A stretch of DNA of 64,000 nucleotides from a bacterium. GTDB lineage: Bacteria; Sysuimicrobiota; Sysuimicrobiia; Sysuimicrobiales; Segetimicrobiaceae. Made by a program: the position numbers and the translations under genes. The notes below the pieces were generated by a model. The model was not told where the DNA came from and made no database searches. It saw only the letters and a list, made by a program, of their open reading frames with translations. The stretch lies in NCBI GenBank assembly GCA_035308905.1, contig DATGFS010000026.1, forward strand, positions 1 through 64,000, written 5' to 3'. This document shows positions 38,566 to 48,038 of the stretch, piece by piece; within the stretch, counting starts at the first letter, position 1, and each line of letters begins with the position of its first letter.

Positions 38566-39852
38566 CTAGGGGACCTTGACGCGGGTCCGCGCCGCCCCGG
38601 CGGCGGGCCGCGGCACGAGCCCTTCGGGGTCGATCTCAGGCGCCCGCCCGAGAATCAGGTCGGCCACGACCCGCCCCGAGCCGCAGGCCATCGTCCAGCC
38701 CATGTGGCCGTGCCCCGTGTTGAAGAACAGATTCTCGTGCCGGCCGGGTCCAAGAAACGGGGGACCGGCGGGCGTCATCGGCCGCAGGCACGAGCGGTAT
38801 TCTCCGCGGCTGAGGTCGACGGCGTCGGGAAAGAGGTCGCCGGCCAGCTGCCGGATGTTCGCGAAGTTCCGCGGGCTCCAGGCCCGGTCGTAGCCGGCGA
38901 ACTCGGCCGTCGAGGTCAGCCGCAGGCGGTCGCCCATGCGGGACCACGCGACGAGCCACTGCTCGTCGACGCAGGGCACGGTGGGCGCCGGCGCCCCGGC
39001 GCGCAGCGGAAACGTCGACGAGTATCCCTTGGCGGGATACACCGGCAGGCCCACGCCGATCGTCCGTGCGACGATCGGACTCCAGGCGCCGAGTGCGAGC
39101 ACGTAGGCGTCCGCGGTCAGCACGCCCTGGTCGGTCACCGCCGCGGTGACGTGATTGCCGTGCGCGCGAAGCGCCCGTATGCGCGTGCTCATATGAAACG
39201 TCACGCCGAGCCGCTCACGGCAAACGCGGGCCAGTTCTTCCGTAAACAGCTGCGAGTCTCCGCTCGAGTCGCCGAGATCGAGCACCCCGCCGGCGATCTT
39301 GTGCGTGACCCGCGCGAAGACCGGGTCGAGCCTTGCGACGCCGGCCGGGTCGAGGACCTCTTGCCGCTGCCCGTGCTCCGCCAAGAGGCGCATCTTTTCG
39401 ACGCCGAGCTCGAGCTCGTGCGGGTCGCGATATAGGTACAGCGCGCCGCGGGCGATGGCATGGTACCTGATGTTCTCGCGGCGCACGAGGTCGGCCATGA
39501 CCGCCAGGCTGTACTGGCTCAAGCGCAGCTTGACGAGGGTGTTGCGGCGCGCGCGCTCAGCGGTGCATTCACGAAGAAACAAGAGGCCCCACGCGTAGAG
39601 GCGCGGATCCAGCGTGAGGCGCACCCGGATCGCGGTCTGCTGGCCGAGGAGCGATCGCAGCAGCATCAGCGGCGCCCGCGGGGACGCCCACGCGAAGGCG
39701 TGCCCGGCCGCGAGGATGCCGGCGTTGCTGCCGCTGGCCTCGCGGCCGACGCCGTCCTGCTCCTCCACGACCGTGACCTCGCACCCGTCCCGCGCGAGAT
39801 AGTACGCGGTCGTGATGCCGATGACGCCGCCGCCGAGGACCAGGATCTTCAT
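38566..39852 (-). CDS. D-amino acid dehydrogenase/glycine oxidase-like FAD protein
   Basis: A 428-residue DAO-family flavoenzyme: MKILVLGGGVIGITTAYYLA dinucleotide-binding motif, EASGSNAGILAAG, and a C-terminal FFNTGHGHMGWTMACGSG segment typical of DadA. ATG 39852 overlaps the stop of the M24 peptidase gene (ATGA), which fixes the start over an ATG four codons upstream. The reaction would be oxidative deamination of an amine or D-amino acid to an imine, feeding keto acid and ammonia. Together with the peptidase, DUF1989 and ammonium transporter, the area looks devoted to amine nitrogen. Confidence 0.85.
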   Translation of the reverse strand: MKILVLGGGVIGITTAYYLARDGCEVTVVEEQDGVGREASGSNAGILAAGHAFAWASPRAPLMLLRSLLGQQTAIRVRLTLDPRLYAWGLLFLRECTAERARRNTLVKLRLSQYSLAVMADLVRRENIRYHAIARGALYLYRDPHELELGVEKMRLLAEHGQRQEVLDPAGVARLDPVFARVTHKIAGGVLDLGDSSGDSQLFTEELARVCRERLGVTFHMSTRIRALRAHGNHVTAAVTDQGVLTADAYVLALGAWSPIVARTIGVGLPVYPAKGYSSTFPLRAGAPAPTVPCVDEQWLVAWSRMGDRLRLTSTAEFAGYDRAWSPRNFANIRQLAGDLFPDAVDLSRGEYRSCLRPMTPAGPPFLGPGRHENLFFNTGHGHMGWTMACGSGRVVADLILGRAPEIDPEGLVPRPAAGAARTRVKVP

Positions 39853-41021
39853 CGTATGCTCCACAGTTCGCGGGGCGCGCGCGGGGTCAGCAGTTCGCAG
39901 CCGTCGGCCGTGATGGCGACGTCCTCCTCGTGGACGATCATCTTCCCGGGCGCGTACTCCATGCCGGGTTCGATCGTCAGCACCATTCCGGCCTGTAGAA
40001 TGGTGCGGTCGCCGGGCATATTCGACGGCGGCTCGGTGAGTTGGAGCCCGAGGCCGTGCCCCAGCCGTCCGACGTTGTTCTCAAGCGTGCCGCCTCCCGA
40101 GAGCACGTCCGCCATGCTCCGCCAGACGTCTTCGGTCGTGGCGCCCGGACGCGCCGCCTTGATCCCCGCCTCCGTGGCATCCCACACGATCTCGTGTGCG
40201 CGCCTGGCCGCGTCCGGCGCGGCCCCGACCGCGTAGTTCCGGTCGAAGTCACAGAAGTAGCCGTCGCAGGTCGAGCCGGTATCGATGAAGAGCAGGTCTC
40301 CGCCCTCCAGGCGGCGGTCGCGAGGGCTTCCGATGATCTCCGGCACCCCGCCGGGCCCGGAGGCGCCTGCGAGGTAGGGGATCGCGTCGGCGCCCCGCTC
40401 GGTCAGGTCCGCGCGCAGGCGCCGGCAGGCGTCCCGCTCGGAATCACCGATGTGGACGCCGGCGGGCAGCGCTTCGTAGGCCTGACCGGCGATCCCGCAG
40501 ATCCGGCGGATGCGATCGATCTCCGCCTCGGTCTTGACCATCCGGATCTCCCAAATGCACGGAGCGCCGTCCGCCAGTTCCGGCGATACGCGAGACCGCA
40601 GCTCGATGAACTGCGCCACGGGCATCCGCAGCGCCATCTCCCGGCCGAGCTCGGCCCCGATGCGGCCGAACCGCCGCGGGGTCCCGGACAGCGCCGCCGC
40701 GAGCAGCGTGGTTCCGTCGTCTTCCGGACGAGGAGCAGGCCACGTCCGGATGTCTTTCACCCACGTCCGCGCCATCACGGGCCCGCCGACTTCCGGGATC
40801 ACCGCGATTGGATCCCCGGCCGCCGGGACTACCACAAACCACGGCCGCGTCGGGCTCTCCCAGAACATCGTGTCGAAGCCGGTGAAATAGCGGATGTTCG
40901 CCGGTGTCGTGCAGAGGAGCGCGTCGAACTTGTGCCTGCGCATGATCGTCTGCGCGCGGGCGAGCCGCCGCTCGAACTCGACCGTCTCGAAACCGTGCGC
41001 GAATCCGTCGCGTTGGTGCAC
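39849..41021 (-). CDS. M24 family metallopeptidase (Xaa-Pro dipeptidase-like)
   Basis: A 390-residue protein with an N-terminal creatinase-like domain (TTPANIRYFTGFD) and a pita-bread catalytic domain. Metal ligands: Asp residues in FIDTGSTCDGYFCDFDRNY, His in RLGHGLGLQL, Glu in TIEPGMEY and Glu in HEEDVAI. GTG 41021 follows GAGGAC and fits the family N-terminus; the open frame further upstream lies in the neighbouring gene. Relatives cleave Xaa-Pro dipeptides or hydrolyse creatine-like or DMSP substrates. Coupled to the DadA-like gene. Confidence 0.88.
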   Translation of the reverse strand: MHQRDGFAHGFETVEFERRLARAQTIMRRHKFDALLCTTPANIRYFTGFDTMFWESPTRPWFVVVPAAGDPIAVIPEVGGPVMARTWVKDIRTWPAPRPEDDGTTLLAAALSGTPRRFGRIGAELGREMALRMPVAQFIELRSRVSPELADGAPCIWEIRMVKTEAEIDRIRRICGIAGQAYEALPAGVHIGDSERDACRRLRADLTERGADAIPYLAGASGPGGVPEIIGSPRDRRLEGGDLLFIDTGSTCDGYFCDFDRNYAVGAAPDAARRAHEIVWDATEAGIKAARPGATTEDVWRSMADVLSGGGTLENNVGRLGHGLGLQLTEPPSNMPGDRTILQAGMVLTIEPGMEYAPGKMIVHEEDVAITADGCELLTPRAPRELWSIR

Positions 41022-41044
41022 GCTGTCCTCCGCCGAGCAGGCCT

Positions 41045-41653
41045 CTATGCCGTAAAGACGTCCAGCTGGACCGGCGTAATGTGGTACCCGTTGCACGCGT
41101 TCTGGTCTTGCGGGCAGGCGGTCATCGCGACCAGGCAGTCCATGTCCGCCTGAAACTCGATGTAGTCGCCCGCCTTGGAGAGCGGAGCCCGGACTTCTAT
41201 TTGGCCGGTTTCTGCGACCTCGGTGTTCATGAAGACGTTGAAGGGGTCGGGAATCAGATGCTCCGGAATGCCGTGCGCCTCGAGCACTCCGCGGAGGATC
41301 GCGAGACAGCTGGGATGATCCGTGATGCCGAAGCGGATCGGATAGTCGTACGGGCTGCACGCCGACGACTGAAGGTCGTGACGGCCGACCGTGTCCGCCA
41401 CAATCGTGAGCAGCGGCCGGCACTTGGTGCTGTAGAGCCGGTGTCCCGTCGAGAGCAGCCACGTGTTGTTCAGCTTGCGGGTGTTTCCCTGGGAGAGGCG
41501 CTCGGTGGGGTCGTCAGTCGAGAAAACGACGAGATCGCTGACCTGCCGGCCTTCGAGATCGGTGATGCGAAACCGCTGCGCGCGCTTGATAAGAAAGGCG
41601 AAGCCGCCCCGCGGCGGAACGACCTGCCGTACCTCAAAGCGTTCCCCGGTCAC
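41045..41653 (-). CDS. DUF1989 (urea carboxylase-associated) family protein
   Basis: A 202-residue protein with the family's features: FAFLIKRAQRFRITDLEGRQ, SDLVVFSTDD, NTWLLSTGHRLYST and a Cys-rich end CPQDQNACNG. DUF1989 proteins occur with urea carboxylase, allophanate hydrolase and guanidine pathways and with amino acid/ABC operons; a metal site built from conserved Cys/His is likely. GTG 41653 follows a G-rich Shine-Dalgarno 17 bp after the nagB-like stop. Neighbouring genes suggest amine or aminosugar nitrogen metabolism. Confidence 0.78.
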   Translation of the reverse strand: MTGERFEVRQVVPPRGGFAFLIKRAQRFRITDLEGRQVSDLVVFSTDDPTERLSQGNTRKLNNTWLLSTGHRLYSTKCRPLLTIVADTVGRHDLQSSACSPYDYPIRFGITDHPSCLAILRGVLEAHGIPEHLIPDPFNVFMNTEVAETGQIEVRAPLSKAGDYIEFQADMDCLVAMTACPQDQNACNGYHITPVQLDVFTA

Positions 41654-41670
41654 ACGCGCCCCCCGAACGG

Positions 41671-42438
41671 TCAGACCTCGGATGCCGATTCGACGTCGGC
41701 GTACAGCACCGCCTCTGGGTGGCGGCGCAGCACCGACGCGGGGCACCGCGTCGAGACCGGCCCGCGCAGCATCACCCTGAGCGCCTCGCGTTTGGTGGGG
41801 CCCGGCACCACGCAGACGATCCTGCCGGCCCGCACGATCGCCGGTACGGTCAGCGTGATCGCTTCCTTCGGCACCGCCGCGAGCGCCTCGAAGCAGCCGT
41901 CGTGCACCTGCTGCAGCCGCGACCGCTCGTCGAGCGCGACGACCCGGAGCAGCGCGGGGTCGTCGAAGTCCGTGTCGCCGGGTTCGTTGAACGCGATGTG
42001 CCCGTTCTCGCCGACTCCAATGCAGGCGAGGTCGACGGGCGCCTCCCGGAGCAGGCCCGTGTAGCGGGCGATCTCCCCGGCGACGTCGGCCGCGTTTCCG
42101 TCGAGAAGCCACACTCGGCCGGGCCGAACACGGTCGAAGAGATGCTCGCGCAGAAACTGCCCGAACGCCTGCGGCGCGCCGGCCGGGAGCCGGAGGTACT
42201 CGTCGACGTGAAACGCCGTGACGCGGCTCCAGTCGATCTCGCGCGTCTCGGCGAGCGTGTGCAGAAACTCGATCTGGGACGGCGCCGAGGCAAACAGCGC
42301 GCGCGCCTCGCCGCGGACGTCGATCGCCGTTCGCAGCGTGGCGGCGGCGCCGGCCGCGGCAGCCTGCCCCATCTCATCCCGGGTGCGGTAGATCTGCACG
42401 GCGAGCCGCTCCACCCGCAGGCTGCGGGCGGGTGTCAT
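41671..42438 (-). CDS. nagB: Glucosamine-6-phosphate deaminase (NagB-like)
   Basis: A 255-residue sugar isomerase converting glucosamine-6-phosphate to fructose-6-phosphate and ammonia. Motifs: TAFHVDEYLRLP (catalytic Asp and Glu region), GVGENGHIAFNEPG with the ring-opening His, and CVVPGPTKREAL near the C-terminus. ATG 42438 overlaps the stop of the ceramidase-like gene (ATGA). With NagA encoded divergently next door, the two core steps of N-acetylglucosamine degradation are present. Confidence 0.9.
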   Translation of the reverse strand: MTPARSLRVERLAVQIYRTRDEMGQAAAAGAAATLRTAIDVRGEARALFASAPSQIEFLHTLAETREIDWSRVTAFHVDEYLRLPAGAPQAFGQFLREHLFDRVRPGRVWLLDGNAADVAGEIARYTGLLREAPVDLACIGVGENGHIAFNEPGDTDFDDPALLRVVALDERSRLQQVHDGCFEALAAVPKEAITLTVPAIVRAGRIVCVVPGPTKREALRVMLRGPVSTRCPASVLRRHPEAVLYADVESASEV

Positions 42439-43730
42439 GGAGATGTGGCGTTGCGGAGTTCGTCGAGGATTCCGCCGGCCGCCTCGAGGATCGCGGCCTC
42501 GGCGTCCGGCGCGACGCGGCTCCACGGGGACAGGCGCGTTTCGTAGCCACCCTCCTCAAACGCGGATGCCGGAGGAACGTAGCCGAGGCAGCCATTCGCG
42601 TACCCCATGACTACCGTATGCGGAAAGGGGGACCGGTCGCGCAGGCGCTGTCCCGACTCGGCGAAGAACTCGCCCGGCAGCGCGATGAGCGCCAGGTCGC
42701 CGATCGCCATCGCCTGCACTTCGGTCTCTTCAGTGGGCCCCGCGTCGCGCTCCGCCCACCGCAGGGCCGACTCCGCGTAAAAGAGCTCCAGCCGCGCCTC
42801 GGCCGTCGCGTCGGCGGCCGCGCCCGCGGTCACGAGCGACTCGACGTGTCGGCGCTGCGCGAGGACCGTCGAACGCGCCTCCGGCTCGGGGAGCGATCGC
42901 ACCGGCACCGTGACCGCACGCCGTCGCGTGGCGAGCGGTCCGCGGACCGGGCGGGCGTCGCGCGACGCCCGGATCGCTTCCACGGCCAGCCGGAGGCCGA
43001 GCGCCTCCGCGCGCTCGAACGTCCGGCCCGGCGTCGGCAGACCGAGCGCCGTCTGACCGGCCGAGTGTCCCACGTTGATGTCGCCGCACGCGCCGTTCGC
43101 AAACGCGCCCCAGCCGTCGGTAACCCGTTCCACCGCGTCGACCGTAAACCCGACGTAGTCGCGCGTCACGAGGACGTTGTCGGGGCCGAGCACGGTCGGG
43201 TGGCAGGCGTAGTGCACGAGCGAAGCCGGGGCGGTATCGACGCGGTCGAATCGCACCACGGTGACGGTCGGATCGACCGGCCCGTCGGGCCGCCTCCGGT
43301 TTCGTCCGACCGAGGCTTCCCGGCCGCACCCCACGGCCGCGTCCGCCGGCTCGAGGTTCCGGCAGGCCTCCGCCGCCACGGCCGCCGCGCCATGCTCCAG
43401 CGTCCCGAGCCAGCGCGGATCGGGCGGCGCGCAGCAGAGGGCGATCGTCGCCGGGGCGCCGTGGGTGTGGGTCGCGGCCACCATGACCGCCGCCCGCGGA
43501 ATGCCGCAGGCCTCCTCCACGCGCCGCCGCACCCGCGCGACGAACGGCCCGTCGAGCTCGCACAGGTCGCAGAGGATCAACGCCGCCCGTTCCCCGCCGT
43601 CTTCCAGGACGAGCGCCCGAGCGTATAGATCGTCGTGGACCCCGCGCGCGCCGCTCTCGCGCGCCGCGAACCCCGCGAGGCCGGCGCCCGGCGGAGGGGT
43701 GATCACGGTTTTTGCGGCTCCCACCCACAT
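42435..43730 (-). CDS. Neutral/alkaline ceramidase N-terminal-domain protein
   Basis: A 431-residue protein matching the ceramidase N-terminal domain: VGAAKTVITPP opening, a Zn-ligand motif in AATHTHGAP, HYACHPTVLG, GDINVG and the late GYANGCLGYVPP. No signal peptide is visible, whereas true ceramidases are exported; cytoplasmic members of this family are frequent in sugar-catabolic operons and may deacylate N-acyl sugars. It is coupled to nagB, and its start is only 35 bp from the divergent nagA start, so the two promoters overlap. Confidence 0.83.
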   Translation of the reverse strand: MWVGAAKTVITPPPGAGLAGFAARESGARGVHDDLYARALVLEDGGERAALILCDLCELDGPFVARVRRRVEEACGIPRAAVMVAATHTHGAPATIALCCAPPDPRWLGTLEHGAAAVAAEACRNLEPADAAVGCGREASVGRNRRRPDGPVDPTVTVVRFDRVDTAPASLVHYACHPTVLGPDNVLVTRDYVGFTVDAVERVTDGWGAFANGACGDINVGHSAGQTALGLPTPGRTFERAEALGLRLAVEAIRASRDARPVRGPLATRRRAVTVPVRSLPEPEARSTVLAQRRHVESLVTAGAAADATAEARLELFYAESALRWAERDAGPTEETEVQAMAIGDLALIALPGEFFAESGQRLRDRSPFPHTVVMGYANGCLGYVPPASAFEEGGYETRLSPWSRVAPDAEAAILEAAGGILDELRNATSP

Positions 43731-43765
43731 GCGTCGCCATTATACACTGCACACGGAGGCGGGCC

Positions 43766-44929
43766 GTGGACCTCGCGATCACCGGCAACGACGCATTCGG
43801 ACGGCCCATGACCGTGGCCGTCTCCGGCGGGCGCATCGAAAGCGTGCGACCCGCCGATCGCGCGTCCGCGCCGGCCGATCTGTGGGTGTTTCCCGGGTTC
43901 ATCGACCTCCAGGTCAACGGCTTCGGCGGGCACGATCTCAACGCCGCCGACCCGACGCCGGAGGCGGTGGCCGGGGTGGCGCGGTCGCTCTGGCGCCACG
44001 GCGTGACGCGCTTTTGCCCCACGATCTGCACGGCGAGTCACGAGCAGATGACGGCGGCGCTGCGCGCGGTGGCGCAGGCCTGCGACGAGATGGACTGGGT
44101 CGGCCGGGCGGTGGTCGGCGTGCACGTCGAGGGACCTTACATCTCGCCCGAGGACGGTCCGCGCGGCGCCCATCCCGCGGCCCACGTCCGCGCGCCCGAC
44201 TGGCGGGAGGTCGAGACGTTCCAAAGGGCGGCCGGCGGCCGGATCCGGGTGTTCACGCTTGCGCCCGAGCGGCCCGGCGCGATGGAGTTGATCGAGCGTC
44301 TGTCGCGGGCCGGCATCGTCCCCGCGATCGGTCACACCGCCGCCACGCCGGACGACATCCGAGCCGCGGTCGCGGCCGGCGTCAGGCTGTCCACGCATCT
44401 TGGGAACGGCGCGCACGCGACGCTGCCGCGGCATCCGAACTACATTTGGGCGCAGCTGGCGGAAGACGTCCTGTCCGCGAGCCTCATCGTCGACGGTCAC
44501 CATTTGCCGCCCGAGGTCGTCAAGGTGATGATCCGGGCGAAGGGCCCCGCGCGGTGCGTCCTGATCAGCGATGCGATCTGGCTCGCGGATCAGCCGCCCG
44601 GTCGATACGAATTTCTCGGCAGTCCGGTGGAGCTGACCCCCGGCGGCAAGGTCCGCCTCGGCAACAGCGGGTATCTCGCGGGATCCGCGTTGAACCTGGC
44701 CGGCGCGGTGGCCAACGCCGTGCGCTTCGCCGATGTCGGGGTCGCGGAGGCCGTGGCCATGGCGTCGCGGCAGCCCGCGATGCTGCTCGGCCGTCAGGAT
44801 CTCGGGTCGCTCGTTCCCGGCAATGCCGCCGACCTCGTGCTGGCCCGGTGGTCGCCCGGCGACGGCCCGCCGCGGATCGTCCAGACCGTGGTGGACGGCG
44901 CGGTCGTCTACGCTAACGGAAGCCGGTGA
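43766..44929 (+). CDS. nagA: N-acetylglucosamine-6-phosphate deacetylase (NagA)
   Basis: A 387-residue amidohydrolase that removes acetate from GlcNAc-6-phosphate. Motifs: PGFIDLQVNGFGG, HVEGPYI with the metal-binding Glu, IGHTAA and HLGNGAH with metal His residues, and LISDAI with the catalytic Asp. GTG 43766 follows ACGGAGG. A TATACACT box in the 35-bp gap may serve it. It converges with and overlaps by 17 bp the end of the permease gene. No GlcNAc kinase is present in the window, although NagA needs a phosphorylated substrate. Confidence 0.92.
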   Translation: MDLAITGNDAFGRPMTVAVSGGRIESVRPADRASAPADLWVFPGFIDLQVNGFGGHDLNAADPTPEAVAGVARSLWRHGVTRFCPTICTASHEQMTAALRAVAQACDEMDWVGRAVVGVHVEGPYISPEDGPRGAHPAAHVRAPDWREVETFQRAAGGRIRVFTLAPERPGAMELIERLSRAGIVPAIGHTAATPDDIRAAVAAGVRLSTHLGNGAHATLPRHPNYIWAQLAEDVLSASLIVDGHHLPPEVVKVMIRAKGPARCVLISDAIWLADQPPGRYEFLGSPVELTPGGKVRLGNSGYLAGSALNLAGAVANAVRFADVGVAEAVAMASRQPAMLLGRQDLGSLVPGNAADLVLARWSPGDGPPRIVQTVVDGAVVYANGSR

Positions 44930-45734
44930 AGGCGATGCCCTCGGTGATGTGCCGCCGGAAGAAGAGAAACACGGCGATGATCGGCACGGCGCTGACCGTC
45001 GCGCCGGCGGTGATGGCGCCGTAGTCGATCGTGAAGCGCTGCTGGAAGAACGCCAGCCCGACTTCCATTGTGTACATGTCCTGCGAGCTCGCGATGATGA
45101 GCGGCCAGATGAAGCCCGTCCACGCCTGGATGGCGGCGAAGATGGCCACGGCCGCCATCGCCGAACTGGCGGCGGGGACGGCGATGCGCAGGAAGATCCG
45201 CCACTCGGACGCGCCGTCGATACGCGCCGCGTCCAGCAGCTCGTCGGGGAGCGCCGTGCGGAAGTACTGCCGCATGATGAAGACACCGAAGCTCATCACG
45301 AGATACGGCGCGACGAGGCCCGGGTAGCTGTTGATCCAGTGCCAGTCCCGCATCGTCAGGTACAGCGGGACCATGTAGGTCTCGAGCGGCAGGATCGCCG
45401 TCGCGAGGAACAGCATGAAGATCGCGGTGTCGCCGGGGAAGCGGAACTTCCCGAACACGTACCCCGCGACCGTCGACGTGGCCACGATCACCGCCGTGGA
45501 GAGCGCGGCGACGATGAGGCTGTTCAGGAAGAACCGGCCGAAGGGGGCCGTCTGGAACGCCCGCACGTAGTTGAGCACGGTCGGGGCGCGCGGCAGGAGG
45601 TGCGGCGGAAACGCCAGGATCTCCGGCGCCGGTTTGAGCGACGTGGCCAGCATCCAGAGAAACGGGAAGATCATGACCGCCGCCCAGACGATCAGGAGCG
45701 CGTGGGTCAGGCCCGCCTGCACGCGCGCGCTCAT
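44913..45734 (-). CDS. Carbohydrate ABC transporter permease (MalG-like)
   Basis: A 273-residue CUT1-type permease with about six TM helices, starting after MSARVQAGL. The EAA loop is LDAARIDGASEWRIFLRIA. ATG 45734 overlaps the stop of the partner permease (ATGA). Forms the membrane channel with the next gene; the ATPase is not in the operon and is likely a shared MsmX/MalK-type protein elsewhere. Confidence 0.92.
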   Translation of the reverse strand: MSARVQAGLTHALLIVWAAVMIFPFLWMLATSLKPAPEILAFPPHLLPRAPTVLNYVRAFQTAPFGRFFLNSLIVAALSTAVIVATSTVAGYVFGKFRFPGDTAIFMLFLATAILPLETYMVPLYLTMRDWHWINSYPGLVAPYLVMSFGVFIMRQYFRTALPDELLDAARIDGASEWRIFLRIAVPAASSAMAAVAIFAAIQAWTGFIWPLIIASSQDMYTMEVGLAFFQQRFTIDYGAITAGATVSAVPIIAVFLFFRRHITEGIAFTGFR

Positions 45735-46690
45735 TCGGCGCCGCCGCGCAGGACCCGAAACTGCGCCAGCGTGAGCAGCAGCACGATGGCGAAGAAGACC
45801 GTGGCCTCCGCCGAGGCGTACCCCATCCGGTAGAACCGGAAGGCGTTCTCGAAGATGTCGTAGATGAGCACGCGCACCACGCTGCCGGGCGAGCCCTGGA
45901 TGTCCGCGGCCATCACGTACACCTGCGTGAAGACGTTGTACGCGCCGATCGTCGAGATCACCGTCACCAGCAGCACCGTCGGCATCAGCAGCGGCAGCGT
46001 GAGGTAGCGGAAGAACCGCCACCCCGTCGCGCCGTCGATCAGGCCCGCCTCGGTGTATTCGGCCGGGATCGCGCGCAGGCCGATGATGAACAGGACCATG
46101 TTGTAGCCGAGCGTCTTCCAGACCGACATGATGATCACGGCCCAGAGCGTGGTCCGGGGCTCGAGCAGCCACCCCACGGGCTGGATCCCCACGAACGAGA
46201 GGGCGTAGTTGAGGATGCCGTACCGCGCGTCGTAGATCCACTTCCAGACCACGGCCTCGGGTACGGTCGGCGTGATGAACGGCAGGAAGTAGATGAACTG
46301 ATAGGCGCCCTCGAAGCGCAGGCGCCGGGCCAGCGGCAGCGCCACGACGAGCGCCAGCGCCACGCCGGCGACGACCGTCACGACCGCGAACACGGTCGTA
46401 TTGGACAGCGCCAGGCGGAAGTTCGAGTCGGCGAGCAGCGCGCTGAAGTTCTCCAGGCCGACGAAGGGTTTGACGCGGGAGATCAGGTCCCAGCTGAACA
46501 CGGACAGGCGCAGCGTCTGGACGATCGGGATCACGCGGAAGAGGACGAAGAAGGCCGCGGGGACCAGCAGCATCGCGTAGCAGAAGGCGTACCGGCCGAG
46601 GACGACGCGGCTGAGGCGTGGGCGCGAGGCGGCGCGTGCGCCGGCCGGGGAATGCGGCGGGAGCGCCGCGGCGGTGCGCGGCGCTCCCAC
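45731..46690 (-). CDS. Carbohydrate ABC transporter permease (MalF/UgpA-like)
   Basis: A 319-residue CUT1-type permease: polar N-terminus of about 30 residues, then six TM helices with the EAA loop TEAGLIDGATGWRFFRYLTLP. It pairs with the MalG-like subunit and the binding protein encoded 22 bp upstream on the same strand. The operon context (SIS protein, NagA/NagB neighbours) suggests an amino sugar or its oligomer as ligand. Confidence 0.92.
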   Translation of the reverse strand: MGAPRTAAALPPHSPAGARAASRPRLSRVVLGRYAFCYAMLLVPAAFFVLFRVIPIVQTLRLSVFSWDLISRVKPFVGLENFSALLADSNFRLALSNTTVFAVVTVVAGVALALVVALPLARRLRFEGAYQFIYFLPFITPTVPEAVVWKWIYDARYGILNYALSFVGIQPVGWLLEPRTTLWAVIIMSVWKTLGYNMVLFIIGLRAIPAEYTEAGLIDGATGWRFFRYLTLPLLMPTVLLVTVISTIGAYNVFTQVYVMAADIQGSPGSVVRVLIYDIFENAFRFYRMGYASAEATVFFAIVLLLTLAQFRVLRGGAE

Positions 46691-46712
46691 GTCTGTCGAG
46701 CGGTCCGGTCCG

Positions 46713-48026
46713 TTACTCGCCGTAGAGCCCGTCCCGCTTGAGAATGGTGTTCGTCTCGTCCGCCCAGGTGCGCAGGATCCGTGCGATGGCGCCCGGATTG
46801 CCGGTCAGGCTCTTATCCCGGTACGCGGCCACCAGCCGGTCCGCCAGCTTGGTCTCGATCTCGTCGAAATCTTTGATCGACGGCATCGACCAGTACACGA
46901 AGTCCTTGTTCTGGAACAGGAACGCGCGATACTGTGGGATCTTCACCAGCACCGGATCGTAGTTGACGTCTTGGCGCAGCGGGATCCAGCCGACCTGCTC
47001 GAGCATCTGGCGCTCGTACTGTGCCTGGGTCAGGAACTTGATGAAATCCCAGGCGGCCGCCGCGTTCTTCGACGACTGCGGGACATAGAGGTTCACGGGG
47101 TTGAAGATCGTGCCCCACCGCTTGTCGCGCGGCAGCGGCGCCGCCATGTACTTGAGGGCGGGCGCGTTCTTCGCCGCGTCCCCGACGACCCAGGACTCGC
47201 GCGCGAACATCGCCGTCTGCCCGAGCTCGAACGCCTCGGCGTCGTGCTTGATGTCGAAGCTGTCGACTTTGTTCACGTACAGGGCGTCGAGGTACATCTT
47301 GAGCGTGGCGGCCCCGGCGTCGTTCGCGTATCCGGCCTTGTACTTGCCCTGCGCGTTGCGGGTGAGGATCTCCCCGCCGCGCGGCCACATCAGGATGGTG
47401 AACTTCTCGGCAACGCCGCTGCCGGCGCCGAAGAGGCGGAGGCTGATCCCGCTCCGGGTAACGCGGCCCTGCGCGTCGGTCTTGACCAGTTTCTTCGCGT
47501 CCGCCGCGAGCTCGTCCATCGTCCGCGGCGGCCCGGAGATCCCCGCCTCCTTGAACATGTCAGTGTTGTAGAAGAGGGCGCCGATCCCCGCGAACCACGG
47601 CACGCCGTAGACGTCCGATCCGACCGTGGCGTGCTGCTGCGACGCAGTGCCGAAGCCGCGGCCGCGGACGTACTGGGCCATGTCCGGCGGCGCTTTGGCG
47701 ATCAGCCCCGCGTCGATGTAGCGGAACACCGTGGCGTCGTCCACTTCCAGGATGTCGCCCGCGGTGCCGGACGGGATGGACGCCGCCAGCTTGCGCTCGT
47801 AGTCCCGCAGCTGCGTCACCAGCACCGTCGTGTGGACGTTGGGGTGAGCCCGGTCATACGCGTCGGCGGCCGCCTGGTAGACGGGCTGAAGCTCCGGATA
47901 TCCGCTCCAGATCGCGAGGTTGATCGACGGCGCCGCGCCGCCGGGCGCGGCCGCGCCTCCAAGCGCCGCCACGGCCACCGCCAGGGCCAGTCCCAGCCAG
48001 CGTGCCTGCTGCCAGGTTCTTTGCAT
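46713..48026 (-). CDS. Extracellular solute-binding protein, family 1 (sugar)
   Basis: A 437-residue periplasmic sugar-binding protein with a Sec signal peptide (ARWLGLALAVAVAALGG, cleavage near GGAAPS). Typical features: SGYPELQPVYQAAADAYDRA, an ADAKKLVKTDAQGR region, and FAREWV-like ligand loops. ATG 48026 is preferred because the ATG at 48032 sits directly on the AGGAGG Shine-Dalgarno. It delivers the ligand to the two permeases downstream. Confidence 0.9.
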   Translation of the reverse strand: MQRTWQQARWLGLALAVAVAALGGAAAPGGAAPSINLAIWSGYPELQPVYQAAADAYDRAHPNVHTTVLVTQLRDYERKLAASIPSGTAGDILEVDDATVFRYIDAGLIAKAPPDMAQYVRGRGFGTASQQHATVGSDVYGVPWFAGIGALFYNTDMFKEAGISGPPRTMDELAADAKKLVKTDAQGRVTRSGISLRLFGAGSGVAEKFTILMWPRGGEILTRNAQGKYKAGYANDAGAATLKMYLDALYVNKVDSFDIKHDAEAFELGQTAMFARESWVVGDAAKNAPALKYMAAPLPRDKRWGTIFNPVNLYVPQSSKNAAAAWDFIKFLTQAQYERQMLEQVGWIPLRQDVNYDPVLVKIPQYRAFLFQNKDFVYWSMPSIKDFDEIETKLADRLVAAYRDKSLTGNPGAIARILRTWADETNTILKRDGLYGE

Positions 48027-48038
48027 CCTCATCCTCCT